Assembly: GCF_029277305.1 (NCBI RefSeq)
Contig: NZ_CP119526.1
Source of the DNA: Guptibacillus hwajinpoensis
GTDB lineage: Bacteria > Bacillota > Bacilli > Bacillales > Guptibacillaceae
Length of the DNA: 64,000 bases
Reading direction: 5' to 3' (one strand)
Below, piece after piece: positions 52,500 to 61,299 of this stretch. The notes under the pieces were generated by a model. That model had not been told where the DNA came from. It did no database searches and was given only the letters and a program-made list of their open reading frames with translations. The position numbers and the translations under genes were made by a program. The stretch's first letter is position 1; every line of letters starts with the position of its first letter.

Positions 52500-52998
52500 G
52501 ATATAATCCTTTCTAAAGAAAAGCGTTACTAGCCATCACATTCCCTATCTTATCTGAAATCCTTCCTTTTGCAAATCGGTTAATGTATTTATTTTTGACA
52601 AAATAACTGCACACCGACTAAGATAGGAAGGTAATTTTACTTTATTGTGTGATAAGAAAGTTTATCGAACTATCTATTGGGAAGTTTATCGAATTATTAA
52701 GAGAAATGAAATAGCTATATTTGAGCATTTATGATCACTTTGTTAAAGGCTCTTTTCTAAAAGGTTGTTGCTGTTGATACAAATGTTGAAAAAACCACAC
52801 TTAGTGATTGGAGCGGAAGGATGCTCGACTCCTGCGGGATTAGCGGGACAGGTGAGACCCCGCAGGAGCGTTAGCGACGAGGAGGCTCACCGCCCGCCCC
52901 GCGGAAAGCGAGCATCCTGGAGCGGAAATTAACCAACTCCTATAGCAACAATGTTTACGAAAAGAGCCTTGTTAAAAAACATCAGGGAGGTGTGCAGA
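52500..52998 (+). promoter_or_regulatory. mgtE upstream region with promoter, direct repeat and repeat copy E
   Basis: TTGACA (52595-52600), 18-nt spacer, TAAGAT (52619-52624) is a good SigA promoter. AAGTTTATCGAA occurs at 52658 and again at 52682 (24 nt apart). Repeat copy E fills 52746-52970. No M-box motif is seen. Confidence 0.55.
52746..52970. repeat. Dispersed TIR repeat family 1, copy E (full length, 225 bp)
   Basis: Ends AAGGCTCTTTTC and GAAAAGAGCCTT are perfect inverted repeats, followed inward by TTGTTGCT / AGCAACAA. Inside, GGATGCTCG pairs with CGAGCATCC, and CTCCTGCGGG with CCCGCAGGAG. It is the longest copy and shows the whole architecture. It falls within the predicted mgtE leader. 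Confidence 0.88.
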
Positions 52999-54360
52999 GT
53001 GGCTCACCAGGAGCAAGAAACTCAAGCTTTGTACGAAGCATTAATCCACCACTTAGATCAAGAAAGAATTGATTCATTTCGTGAGTTATTTCTCGATATC
53101 CATCCATATGAACAGTCGCAATTCTTTTTAACCGTTGCAGAAGATATAAGAATGCTTGTGTACACCTACTTATCACCGAGTGAAATGGCTGAGATTTTCC
53201 AGAACTTTGACATTGAGGAGCAGGAAGAATATATCTCAGAAATGGAACCGACCTATGCAGCTAAGATGCTTGCAGAAATGTACGCTGATGATGCCGTTGA
53301 CGTTCTAAATGAATTAAACCCAGAGCAAATTGCAAGCTACCTCACCATTATGGATGATGACGCGGCTGATGAAATTAAAGAACTGCTTCATTATGAGGAG
53401 AAAACAGCTGGAAGTATTATGACAACTGAGTTTGTATCAATTAGAGCTCATCAGACAGTGAAGCGCGCGATGCAAATTCTAAGGCAAGAAGCTCCAGAAG
53501 CTGAAACCATCTATTATATATTCGTTCTAGATCAGCAAAAAAGGCTCGTCGGTGTCATATCTCTTAGAGATTTAATAATTGCTGAGGAAGATACATTGAT
53601 TGAAGATATCATGAACGAACGCGTTGTTTCTGTTTCCGTCGGTGAAGATCAGGAGGAAGCAGCAAGAATAATGAGAGACTACGATTTTCTTGCATTACCC
53701 GTTCTTGATTTCCAGAATCATTTGTTGGGTATCATTACACATGATGATATCGTTGATGTTATTGAAGAAGAAGCATCCGAGGATTACTCAAAACTCGCAG
53801 CAATTTCAGACGATGGGACGCTTGATCGCAATCCATTCTCCTCAGCAAGGAAGAGATTACCTTGGCTTATTATTTTATTATTCCTTGGGATGTTAACAGC
53901 GAGTTTAATTGGTCAATTTGAAGCAACGCTTGATAAAGTGGCTTTGTTAGCCGTATTTATTCCGCTAATTGCAGGAATGGCTGGAAATACAGGCACTCAG
54001 GCATTAGCCGTAGTTGTGCGAGGAATTGCTACAGGTGACTATGAGGAGAATAGCAAGTGGGCTTTAATTGTAAGAGAAGCAGGAACAGGTCTTATAACCG
54101 GTGCAACGTGCGGTGTTCTCGTTACGATTATTATCTTTTTGTGGAAGGGAACCTTTTTCCTTGGCATGCTTGTTGGATTTTCGTTATTATGTACACTGAT
54201 TGTTGCAACGCTCGCAGGTGCTCTTGTGCCGCTCTTAATGCACAAGTTGAATATAGACCCTGCAGTGGCTTCAGGTCCTTTTATAACAACGATTAATGAT
54301 ATTATAAGTATTCTTATTTATTTTGGAATGGCGACAGCATTTATGAGCCACCTTGTGTAG
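52999..54360 (+). CDS. mgtE: Magnesium transporter MgtE
   Basis: About 453 residues: N domain (to about 130), two CBS domains (about 133-255), then five helices (about 290-450) with PLIAGMAGNTGTQALAVVVRG, the conserved pore motif. GTG 52999 follows GGGAGG; the frame start at 52951 lies inside the repeat element. Followed 30 nt later by yjbQ, so the two are likely one operon. Confidence 0.93.
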   Translation: MAHQEQETQALYEALIHHLDQERIDSFRELFLDIHPYEQSQFFLTVAEDIRMLVYTYLSPSEMAEIFQNFDIEEQEEYISEMEPTYAAKMLAEMYADDAVDVLNELNPEQIASYLTIMDDDAADEIKELLHYEEKTAGSIMTTEFVSIRAHQTVKRAMQILRQEAPEAETIYYIFVLDQQKRLVGVISLRDLIIAEEDTLIEDIMNERVVSVSVGEDQEEAARIMRDYDFLALPVLDFQNHLLGIITHDDIVDVIEEEASEDYSKLAAISDDGTLDRNPFSSARKRLPWLIILLFLGMLTASLIGQFEATLDKVALLAVFIPLIAGMAGNTGTQALAVVVRGIATGDYEENSKWALIVREAGTGLITGATCGVLVTIIIFLWKGTFFLGMLVGFSLLCTLIVATLAGALVPLLMHKLNIDPAVASGPFITTINDIISILIYFGMATAFMSHLV

Positions 54361-54390
54361 GCAATGCAGTCGTTTTGAAGGAGGAAAGAC

Positions 54391-56238
54391 ATGGAACACG
54401 GTGCATCCGTATCATCACTAGTAATTGTAGTTGTTATCGCATTTCTCATACCATTCATTTTACACCGTTTTAATCTGAACTTCTTACCGGTTGTAGTCGC
54501 AGAGATCATCGCTGGTATCTTCATTGGACAGAGTGGGTTAAATCTTGTTCAAGGAGATACGTGGCTTGATACACTGTCGACACTTGGCTTTATCTTCCTC
54601 ATGTTTTTGAGTGGACTTGAAATTGACTTTACTGTCTTTGCGAGTAAAAAGAAAAAAGTAAAGCTTCCGAGTGGAAAGATTGAACCAAACCGTGTTTTTG
54701 TTTCGTTCATTGTTTTTCTACTCGTATTTATTGTGTCGTATGCATTATCACTTCTTTTTGTCGTACTCGGATACACGGATAATGCCTTTTTCATGACATT
54801 AATTATTTCGACCATTTCACTTGGCGTAGTTGTACCAACGCTTAAAGATGCTAACATAATGAAATCCAGCATCGGCCAAACGATCCTTCTCATTGCGGTG
54901 ATCGCTGACCTTGCAACAATGATTCTTCTAGCGATTTTCGTCTCGTTAAATTCAGGCGGAGAAGGAAATATGTGGCTGCTTCTAATTCTATTTGGAGCCG
55001 GGATTCTACTTTATTTCCTTGGTGCTTATTTTAGACACCTCTCATTTATTGAGACGATGTCTAAAGGTACAATCCAAATTGGTACTAGAGCTGTTTTCAC
55101 CTTAATTATTGTGTTAGTCGGAATATCTGAGACTGTTGGGGCTGAGAATATTCTAGGTGCCTTCCTTGCAGGTGCACTTGTCTCTCTACTCTCACCCAAT
55201 ACTGAGCTCGTTCAAAAGCTTGATTCATTTGGATATGGCTTCTTAATTCCGATTTTCTTTGTGATGGTAGGGGTAGAACTTGATATATGGTCCCTATTCA
55301 AGGAACCTAAGGTGCTTGTTCTGATTCCAATGCTACTAATCGCATTATTCGTATCTAAGCTTGTGCCAGTTGTTGTTCTGAAGAGGTGGTACGATACGAA
55401 GACGGTAATGGGTTCAGGCTTGTTGCTAACGTCAACCTTATCGCTTGTTATTGCTGCAGCTGAGATTGGTGAACGTATTGATATTATTGATGAACAGTTC
55501 TCATCTGCACTCATTCTAGTTGCGATCATTAGTTGTATTCTTGGACCGATTTTGTTTAAGAAAATAATGCCGAAGCCAGAGGAACGTTCGCACGCAAAGA
55601 AGCTTGCTATCATTGGCGCGAATCAAATTACGCTTCCGATCTCGCTTGAATTAAATCCGGCGAACTATGAAACGTCGATTTACCATACAAAGCAAGAAAA
55701 AGTTGATTCTGAGAAGCAAAGCAGTCATTTTAGCGTTACAGAATTATCAGATTACAGCATTGATACGCTTAAAAAGAGTGAAGTGTTTGATGCAGATATC
55801 CTCCTGATTTCTTCAGGTGACGATGAGACAAATTCCGATATTGCGGTATTTGCAAAAGAGTACGGTACTGAACGAGTAATTGCGCGAATTGAATTAACTG
55901 AAATTGCTGATCAGCTACGTGAACTTAATATTGATGTTTTCTCAGTGTTCTTCTCAACAAAAGCTCTGTTAAAGGCTCTTATTGAATCACCAGGTGTGGT
56001 TAACATCTTTACAAGAGAAGAGAATGCTCTTTATCAAATCAATATGAACAATGTTGAATACAACGGTGTACCGTTAAGAAGTTTCCCTTACCTCGGGGAT
56101 ACGATCATTGTCCGCATTTTCCGTGGCAAAGATTCAATCGTTCCACATGGTGATACAGAGCTTCGAATCGGTGACAGATTGATTGTGACAGGTAGTACTG
56201 CAAGCGTTGATGAAGTACGTACGCTCCTTAGTTACTAA
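54391..56238 (+). CDS. yjbQ: CPA2 cation:proton antiporter YjbQ with TrkA-type domains
   Basis: A 615-residue protein: about 12 helices (1-390), then a TrkA-N-like region (about 400-530, KLAIIGANQITLPIS) and a TrkA-C domain at the end (GDRLIVTGSTASVDEVRTLL). Such proteins export K+ or Na+. Ribosome site GAAGGAGG. Confidence 0.9.
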   Translation: MEHGASVSSLVIVVVIAFLIPFILHRFNLNFLPVVVAEIIAGIFIGQSGLNLVQGDTWLDTLSTLGFIFLMFLSGLEIDFTVFASKKKKVKLPSGKIEPNRVFVSFIVFLLVFIVSYALSLLFVVLGYTDNAFFMTLIISTISLGVVVPTLKDANIMKSSIGQTILLIAVIADLATMILLAIFVSLNSGGEGNMWLLLILFGAGILLYFLGAYFRHLSFIETMSKGTIQIGTRAVFTLIIVLVGISETVGAENILGAFLAGALVSLLSPNTELVQKLDSFGYGFLIPIFFVMVGVELDIWSLFKEPKVLVLIPMLLIALFVSKLVPVVVLKRWYDTKTVMGSGLLLTSTLSLVIAAAEIGERIDIIDEQFSSALILVAIISCILGPILFKKIMPKPEERSHAKKLAIIGANQITLPISLELNPANYETSIYHTKQEKVDSEKQSSHFSVTELSDYSIDTLKKSEVFDADILLISSGDDETNSDIAVFAKEYGTERVIARIELTEIADQLRELNIDVFSVFFSTKALLKALIESPGVVNIFTREENALYQINMNNVEYNGVPLRSFPYLGDTIIVRIFRGKDSIVPHGDTELRIGDRLIVTGSTASVDEVRTLLSY

Positions 56239-56240
56239 GG

Positions 56241-56276
56241 AAAGACCTCCCTTACAGAGATAAGGGAGGTCTTTTG
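56241..56276 (+). terminator. Terminator after yjbQ
   Basis: A 14-bp stem (AAAGACCTCCCTTA with its complement), 6-nt loop, T-rich tail. Confidence 0.9.
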
Positions 56277-56349
56277 TTATGTAGGATATGAATAATGAAA
56301 GACAGGAAGGTGATACTTCATATCATAAGAGATGAGAGGAAGTGTAGCG

Positions 56350-56502
56350 TTGATTAACGAATCGCCAATCGTTATTTGTCCTAAATGTCATAAGGAATGT
56401 AACATGGAAGAGACGATTACAGCTCAGTCGAATCAAAATGTGATATTTGAATGTCCATCCTGCGCGTATGAGAAACGTAATATTCAGACGAGCAAGGGAT
56501 AA
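56350..56502 (+). CDS. Small zinc-ribbon protein (50 aa)
   Basis: ORF starts TTG after GAGAGGAAG and has two CxxC knuckles, CPKC (residues 10-13) and CPSC (36-39), the spacing of a zinc ribbon. ATG 56332 is an in-frame alternative. It lies between yjbQ and fabI. Function unknown; a metal-bound nucleic acid or protein-binding module is plausible. Confidence 0.7.
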   Translation: MINESPIVICPKCHKECNMEETITAQSNQNVIFECPSCAYEKRNIQTSKG

Positions 56503-56531
56503 AGAATTCACATACATATCCTAAAGCATGT

Positions 56532-56553
56532 TATAATTAGTACGTGGTGCTAA
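56532..56553 (+). promoter_or_regulatory. fabI promoter with FapR operator
   Basis: An extended -10 (TGTTATAAT, hexamer 56532-56537) overlaps the 17-bp FapR-like palindrome TTAGTACGTGGTGCTAA (56537-56553). Similar box at fabH. Confidence 0.75.
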
Positions 56554-56586
56554 TAACTAATAATAAATTCGAGGAGGAGCATGGAT

Positions 56587-57363
56587 ATGAACCTGTCTCT
56601 AGAAAACCGTACATATGTGGTAATGGGCGTTGCGAATAAGCGAAGCATTGCCTGGGGAATTGCACAAGCGCTAAGCAGTGCTGGTGCCCGATTAATCTTT
56701 ACTTACGCAGGTGAGCGTCTTGAGAAGAACGTTCGAGACCTTGCAGCAACACTTGAACGTGATGATTCGGTGATCTTGCCGTGTGACATTACAAACGACG
56801 AAGAAATCGATGCAACATTTGCACAGATTAAAGAAGAAGTAGGTGTGATTCATGGGCTAGCTCACTGTATCGCATTTGCTAAAACAGAAGAACTTAAAGG
56901 GGAATACTTGGAAACAACGCGTGAAGGATTCATGCTTGCGCACAATATTAGCTCTTATTCTCTAACGGCGGTTTCAAAAGCTGCACGTCCACTTCTATCT
57001 GAAGGCGGAAGCATTCTTACGATGACATACCTTGGTGGCGAGCGAGTAGTTAATAACTATAACGTGATGGGCGTTGCGAAAGCATCTCTTGACGCAAGTG
57101 TGAAATACCTTGCGAATGACCTTGGTAAAGATAACATTCGTGTTAACGCGATTTCAGCTGGTCCAATCCGTACACTTGCTGCAAAAGGCATTAACGATTT
57201 CAATTCTGTTATTAAAGAAATTGAAGAAAAATCGCCTATGCGTCGTACTGTAACGAAAGAAGACGTAGGAAACACAGCGCTGTTCTTAATGAGTGATCTT
57301 TCTAATGGAATTACTGGTGAGATGATTCACGTGGATAGCGGTTATAATATCATTGCAACGTAA
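56587..57363 (+). CDS. fabI: Enoyl-ACP reductase FabI
   Basis: A 258-residue NAD(P)H-dependent enoyl reductase of the SDR fold. MGVANKRSIAWGIA is the cofactor motif, AHNISSYSLTAV and YNVMGVAKASLDASVKY hold the Tyr-Tyr-Lys active site. ATG 56587 matches the B. subtilis FabI start; ATG 56581 is very close to the ribosome site. It is the triclosan-target type. Confidence 0.95.
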   Translation: MNLSLENRTYVVMGVANKRSIAWGIAQALSSAGARLIFTYAGERLEKNVRDLAATLERDDSVILPCDITNDEEIDATFAQIKEEVGVIHGLAHCIAFAKTEELKGEYLETTREGFMLAHNISSYSLTAVSKAARPLLSEGGSILTMTYLGGERVVNNYNVMGVAKASLDASVKYLANDLGKDNIRVNAISAGPIRTLAAKGINDFNSVIKEIEEKSPMRRTVTKEDVGNTALFLMSDLSNGITGEMIHVDSGYNIIAT

Positions 57364-57370
57364 CAAAATG

Positions 57371-57397
57371 AACCACGGCTTATGCCGTGGTTTTTTG
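57371..57397 (+). terminator. Terminator after fabI
   Basis: Stem AACCACGGC / GCCGTGGTT, TTAT loop, T run. Confidence 0.9.
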
Positions 57398-57410
57398 TTG
57401 TCTTTATGAT

Positions 57411-57550
57411 AGGATTTTTTCTAAAAGATTGTTGCTTTTAAAAGATTTTTCTATAGAGAACCTCACTTAGTTGATTGGAGCGGAAAGCGAGCACCTGGAG
57501 CGCAAATCAACCTCTACTCTTATAGCAACAAAGTATACGAAAAGAATCTT
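57411..57550. repeat. Dispersed TIR repeat family 1, copy F
   Basis: Left AGGATTTTTTCTAAAAGATT, right ATAGCAACAAAGTATACGAA plus AAGAATCTT; inside, GTTGATTGGAGCG pairs roughly with CGCAAATCAAC. Its right edge falls on the stop codon of the CotS-like gene at 57549. Confidence 0.75.
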
Positions 57551-58763
57551 ATGATAAAAACGGAGAAAGGTGCTCGAACTTAAGCTTTTCATATTCAAAT
57601 GCATCAAGTAATTCTTCAGGCAAGATGTCATTTTTTCGACCAAATCGTTCGCTAACGGTTTCGTAAAGTTCATAAGGAAAGAGCATATCAATGTACATGA
57701 CATTTTTCTGTTCAGGAGTAAGGGGAGCATTTTCCTCATATGCAGCTAGCATTAGGTCAAATAATGCTTGATCCCACGTTCCCGTATCTCCCATTAATGG
57801 GATAATAACTTTTCTTAGATCACGAATCGGTAGATCGAACGTTGTTGTATCGAGGTCAATAATCCAGATTTGCTCTTCAGAAAGTAGTGTATTACCTGTT
57901 CCGTAATCTTGGTGACAAAGGTTCGGTTGTTTCTTACAGTGACGTACCCACTCGGGATAATAAGATTCTTGAAGTTTCTTAAGGGTTTCTTTCCCAGAAG
58001 CAATATATGGATCTATTTCATTTAAATAGAGCTGACAAAACGGATCATCAGGTGACCTTTCAGCAATCAGTTTCCACGTCTCCATTTGTTGACACCGTTT
58101 AATATAGTGTTTTGGCCACTTGCCAAGTTTTGAAAAGACAGGGGCTAATGGGGGAGGGACATAACCGATTGATTCGGTATGATAATCAGCTAATCCCTTC
58201 ATCATCCATTGGAGATCTTCTGGAACAGTTAACTCAAAAGGTCTTCCTTCAATCCATTCATAAACAACGAATAGAAAAGGACCATGTTTCGTATAAAGAT
58301 TCCCATCCTTATTAGGTATGATGCCAGGCACTCGCATTCCCTTTTTAGCAAGATAATCCTGAGCATGTATGGAAAAAACGGCTTTCTTCTCAGGACGAAG
58401 TATTCTTTTCAGACATTTTGGACCTTCACCTGTCATGAGCTTCCAAACAAGCGTCATTTGCCCTCCTTGTATGACTTCCACACTCTGAACGTTTAACTCC
58501 CAATTTGGCAATAGAAGCTGTGCTATCTTAATAAGCTTTTCTTGCATCTCAGGTGTTAGCTCAACTGTTTCCTCTTCTAAATGTACTTCATCTCTATCTA
58601 TACCCGAAGGACCATCGATGACCTCTTTAGTCTTCTTTTCTTCTTTAAAGATTGAATCCTTCGTTGGAAGTTGATCACTTGAACGAAATATTATTTGATT
58701 ATTTGTAGGAATTTTATTAATCGGACTCTTCTTATCATTCTGCCAATTCTTCAAATCCAACAC
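57549..58763 (-). CDS. CotS-family spore coat kinase-fold protein
   Basis: A 404-residue protein; after a polar lead (1-75) comes an APH/choline kinase fold. LCHQDYGTGNTLL near residue 283 keeps His-Asp-Asn and WIIDLDTT keeps the metal Asp, so it may be an active kinase. The family (CotS/CotI/YutH) includes coat proteins. GTG 58763 or TTG 58754 start; a SigE/SigK-like -10 (CATAACGTA) is at 58788-58796, minus strand. Confidence 0.82.
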   Translation of the reverse strand: MLDLKNWQNDKKSPINKIPTNNQIIFRSSDQLPTKDSIFKEEKKTKEVIDGPSGIDRDEVHLEEETVELTPEMQEKLIKIAQLLLPNWELNVQSVEVIQGGQMTLVWKLMTGEGPKCLKRILRPEKKAVFSIHAQDYLAKKGMRVPGIIPNKDGNLYTKHGPFLFVVYEWIEGRPFELTVPEDLQWMMKGLADYHTESIGYVPPPLAPVFSKLGKWPKHYIKRCQQMETWKLIAERSPDDPFCQLYLNEIDPYIASGKETLKKLQESYYPEWVRHCKKQPNLCHQDYGTGNTLLSEEQIWIIDLDTTTFDLPIRDLRKVIIPLMGDTGTWDQALFDLMLAAYEENAPLTPEQKNVMYIDMLFPYELYETVSERFGRKNDILPEELLDAFEYEKLKFEHLSPFLS

Positions 58764-59029
58764 CTACCATTTTTAGTCTTTTCATATTACGTTATGGTCT
58801 TTCGCAGTATGATGACACACTATTATGCGTACCTTTGGTGAAAATAAGTGGAAGAAAAGGCGGACTAAGCCCTTTTTAGTAAAAGAACAAGGTATCTCGC
58901 ACAACCATTAATTTATCTCCGTATCATGCTAGTAAAATGCTCTAAGCACCTATGATGTTTCTAGCTAGACACTTAGCTTTACTAAAGATAGTAAGAAGCC
59001 GAGTTCTTAGGAATTAAAGGAGGGTGAAT

Positions 59030-60169
59030 ATGATAATTGCGTTAATTGCAACAGAGAAACTGCCTGTACCAGCCATTCGTGGTGGGGCAATCCAAATATA
59101 TCTTGAAGCCGTTTCCAAATTGTTAGCAAAGCATCATCAAGTAACAGTCATCTCTATAGAAGATAAAGATTTAGAACAATCGGAAACGGTTGACGGTGTA
59201 CACTTTGTAAGAATGAATAAAGAGAACTATGTTACAGGAATAAAAAAACTAATTTCTTCAAAGAAATTTGACGTTATACACGTGTGTAACCGACCCCTTT
59301 GGATTGAAACATTGAAAGAGTCTTCACCTAGTAGCAGATTCATTTTAAGTATCCATAATGAAATGTTTGCGCTTGGGAAAATGACGGATAAAGAAGGAGA
59401 AAAGTGTGTTTCGCTCGTTTCGAAGATCGTAACGGTTAGTGATTATATTGGTCAAACCATTACAAGTCGTTTTCCATCAGCAAAAGGGAAGGTTCAGACC
59501 GTTTACTCAGGAGTTGACTTAACTGCCTATCATCCAAAATGGACAGCGAAAGGGAAGCAGTTAAGGGAATCGATTCGTTCTCAGCTACAGCTTTCGAATA
59601 AAAAAATTGTCCTATTCGTAGGCAGACTAAGTAAGGTTAAAGGACCACACATTCTTTTGCATTCACTTCCAGAAATAATTGCACAACATCCTGATGCGCA
59701 CCTCGTGTTAATTGGATCAAAATGGTTCGGTGAAAATAACGTGAATAACTACGTTAAACACCTTTATACACTCGGTGCCATTTACCAAGATAACATCACG
59801 TTTATTAAGTTCGTAGAACCTAAAGATATACCAAAACTCTACTCGATGGCGGATGTTTTTGTATGTTGCTCGCAATGGCAGGAGCCTCTTGCTCGCGTGC
59901 ACTATGAAGCAATGGCAGCTGGCCTTCCCATTCTTACGAGTGATCGAGGGGGTAACCCAGAAGTAATAAACGAAGGTAAGAATGGTCATGTTATTCATCA
60001 ATTTGATGAACCAACGGCTTATGCGAAAGCGATTAACTCGTTATTATCGAGTGAAGGAACTCGTGATCGACTAGGGAAGAATGGACGTACTCACGTAGAG
60101 GGACAATTTGGGTGGAGTAGCGTTGCGAGTAATTTAAAAACGGTATACGAAAACGCTGCTAGAACTTAA
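59030..60169 (+). CDS. GT4 glycosyltransferase (CotSA-like)
   Basis: About 379 residues. MIIALIATEKLPVPAIRGGA is the GT-B N-terminal loop; VGRLSKVKGPHILLHSL (near 200) binds donor, and CCSQWQEPLARVHYEAMAAGLP is the E-x7-E-like acceptor/donor motif. CotSA proteins decorate the spore coat. The 266-nt gap upstream has no gene I see. Confidence 0.88.
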   Translation: MIIALIATEKLPVPAIRGGAIQIYLEAVSKLLAKHHQVTVISIEDKDLEQSETVDGVHFVRMNKENYVTGIKKLISSKKFDVIHVCNRPLWIETLKESSPSSRFILSIHNEMFALGKMTDKEGEKCVSLVSKIVTVSDYIGQTITSRFPSAKGKVQTVYSGVDLTAYHPKWTAKGKQLRESIRSQLQLSNKKIVLFVGRLSKVKGPHILLHSLPEIIAQHPDAHLVLIGSKWFGENNVNNYVKHLYTLGAIYQDNITFIKFVEPKDIPKLYSMADVFVCCSQWQEPLARVHYEAMAAGLPILTSDRGGNPEVINEGKNGHVIHQFDEPTAYAKAINSLLSSEGTRDRLGKNGRTHVEGQFGWSSVASNLKTVYENAART

Positions 60170-60189
60170 CAGAATCGAGGGGAAATCAA

Positions 60190-61296
60190 GTGGAAGAAGA
60201 ATTCGATTTGGATCAAGAGCATGAGGATGAATTAGAAAATGAAGGAGAAGAAATAACACCTGTCCCTCATTTGGAAGAGTTGCATAGAGTTCTTCAATTC
60301 TATCCAATTGAAGTTAAAGACATTTCGCTCCATTTTAGTAGAAGTGGGAGAACAAAGTGGATTGTAGAAACAGACAAAGGTCCAATGATACTAAGGCAAG
60401 AATTTATTCGACCTGAAAGGATGCTTTATATCGCAGGTGCTCACTGGCATCTTCAGCAGAATGGTTTGCCAATTGCTAAATTAATACCAACGATAAACAA
60501 TGGTTTATGTTTATCAGGAGAAGACCATGCATACGTGCTATATGAACATATTGAAGGGGATACGCTTCTTTATTATGACAAGAATCAAGTATTGAGAACG
60601 ATGGAGTTTATCGGTCATTTCCATCATGCTTCAAAAGGCTATGTGGCACCAGAAGGTAGTCAGAAAAGAAGTCGTATCGATAAATGGCAAAAGTTATATA
60701 GATGGAAAATACAAGAATTAGAGGGTTATAAAAAGCTTGCTACAAACTATGAAACAGATGCTTTTTCCCTTTTATTTCTTCAGCATGTTGATCAAATGCT
60801 ACTTCGTGCAAATGAGTCACTTGCTGAACTAAATCGCCCTGAATTTACGAAATGGATACAAGATGTGTTCCAGTCAAAATTATTTTGTCAGCAAGACTTC
60901 ACAATGGCACGAATGATTGATGTAGAAGGCAAGGCTTTTATGAAAGATCTCCATTCAGTTAATGCAGATCTTCCTTCTCGTGATATTCGTATTATGATGA
61001 ACAAAGTAATGAAAAAACTAGCAGTCTGGGATATCAATTTGGCAACAGAGATGCTAACAAACTACGACATAATATATCCATTATCTGAGGGAGAATATCG
61101 AGTGCTTTGGACAGATTTGAAATTTCCTCACCTTTTCTGCGCGATTGCTCATAAATATTACCTTAGTCAGAAACGATCGTGGTCAGATGAGAAGTATTTG
61201 ATGCACATTCGAAATGTTGTGTCTGTTGAGAATTCAAAAGAAGAGTTCCTTTTAAATTTTGATAAGATTTACAATAAAATTAAGGGAGGGAATTAA
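60190..61296 (+). CDS. CotS-like protein with degenerate kinase motif
   Basis: A 368-residue APH-fold protein with an acidic N-terminus (1-25). The catalytic loop reads Q234-QD-FTMA-R241 instead of HxDxxxxN: His and Asn are changed while Asp236 and the later Asp253 remain. It is likely a pseudokinase in the coat cluster. Ribosome site AGGGG; 20 nt after the GT4 gene and 3 nt before the acidic gene. Confidence 0.75.
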   Translation: MEEEFDLDQEHEDELENEGEEITPVPHLEELHRVLQFYPIEVKDISLHFSRSGRTKWIVETDKGPMILRQEFIRPERMLYIAGAHWHLQQNGLPIAKLIPTINNGLCLSGEDHAYVLYEHIEGDTLLYYDKNQVLRTMEFIGHFHHASKGYVAPEGSQKRSRIDKWQKLYRWKIQELEGYKKLATNYETDAFSLLFLQHVDQMLLRANESLAELNRPEFTKWIQDVFQSKLFCQQDFTMARMIDVEGKAFMKDLHSVNADLPSRDIRIMMNKVMKKLAVWDINLATEMLTNYDIIYPLSEGEYRVLWTDLKFPHLFCAIAHKYYLSQKRSWSDEKYLMHIRNVVSVENSKEEFLLNFDKIYNKIKGGN

Positions 61297-61299
61297 CAA

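Noticed and set aside
52500..52998. M-box (Mg2+ riboswitch) before mgtE
   Set aside because: I looked for the conserved M-box segments and did not find them; the space is taken by a promoter, a direct repeat and the dispersed element.
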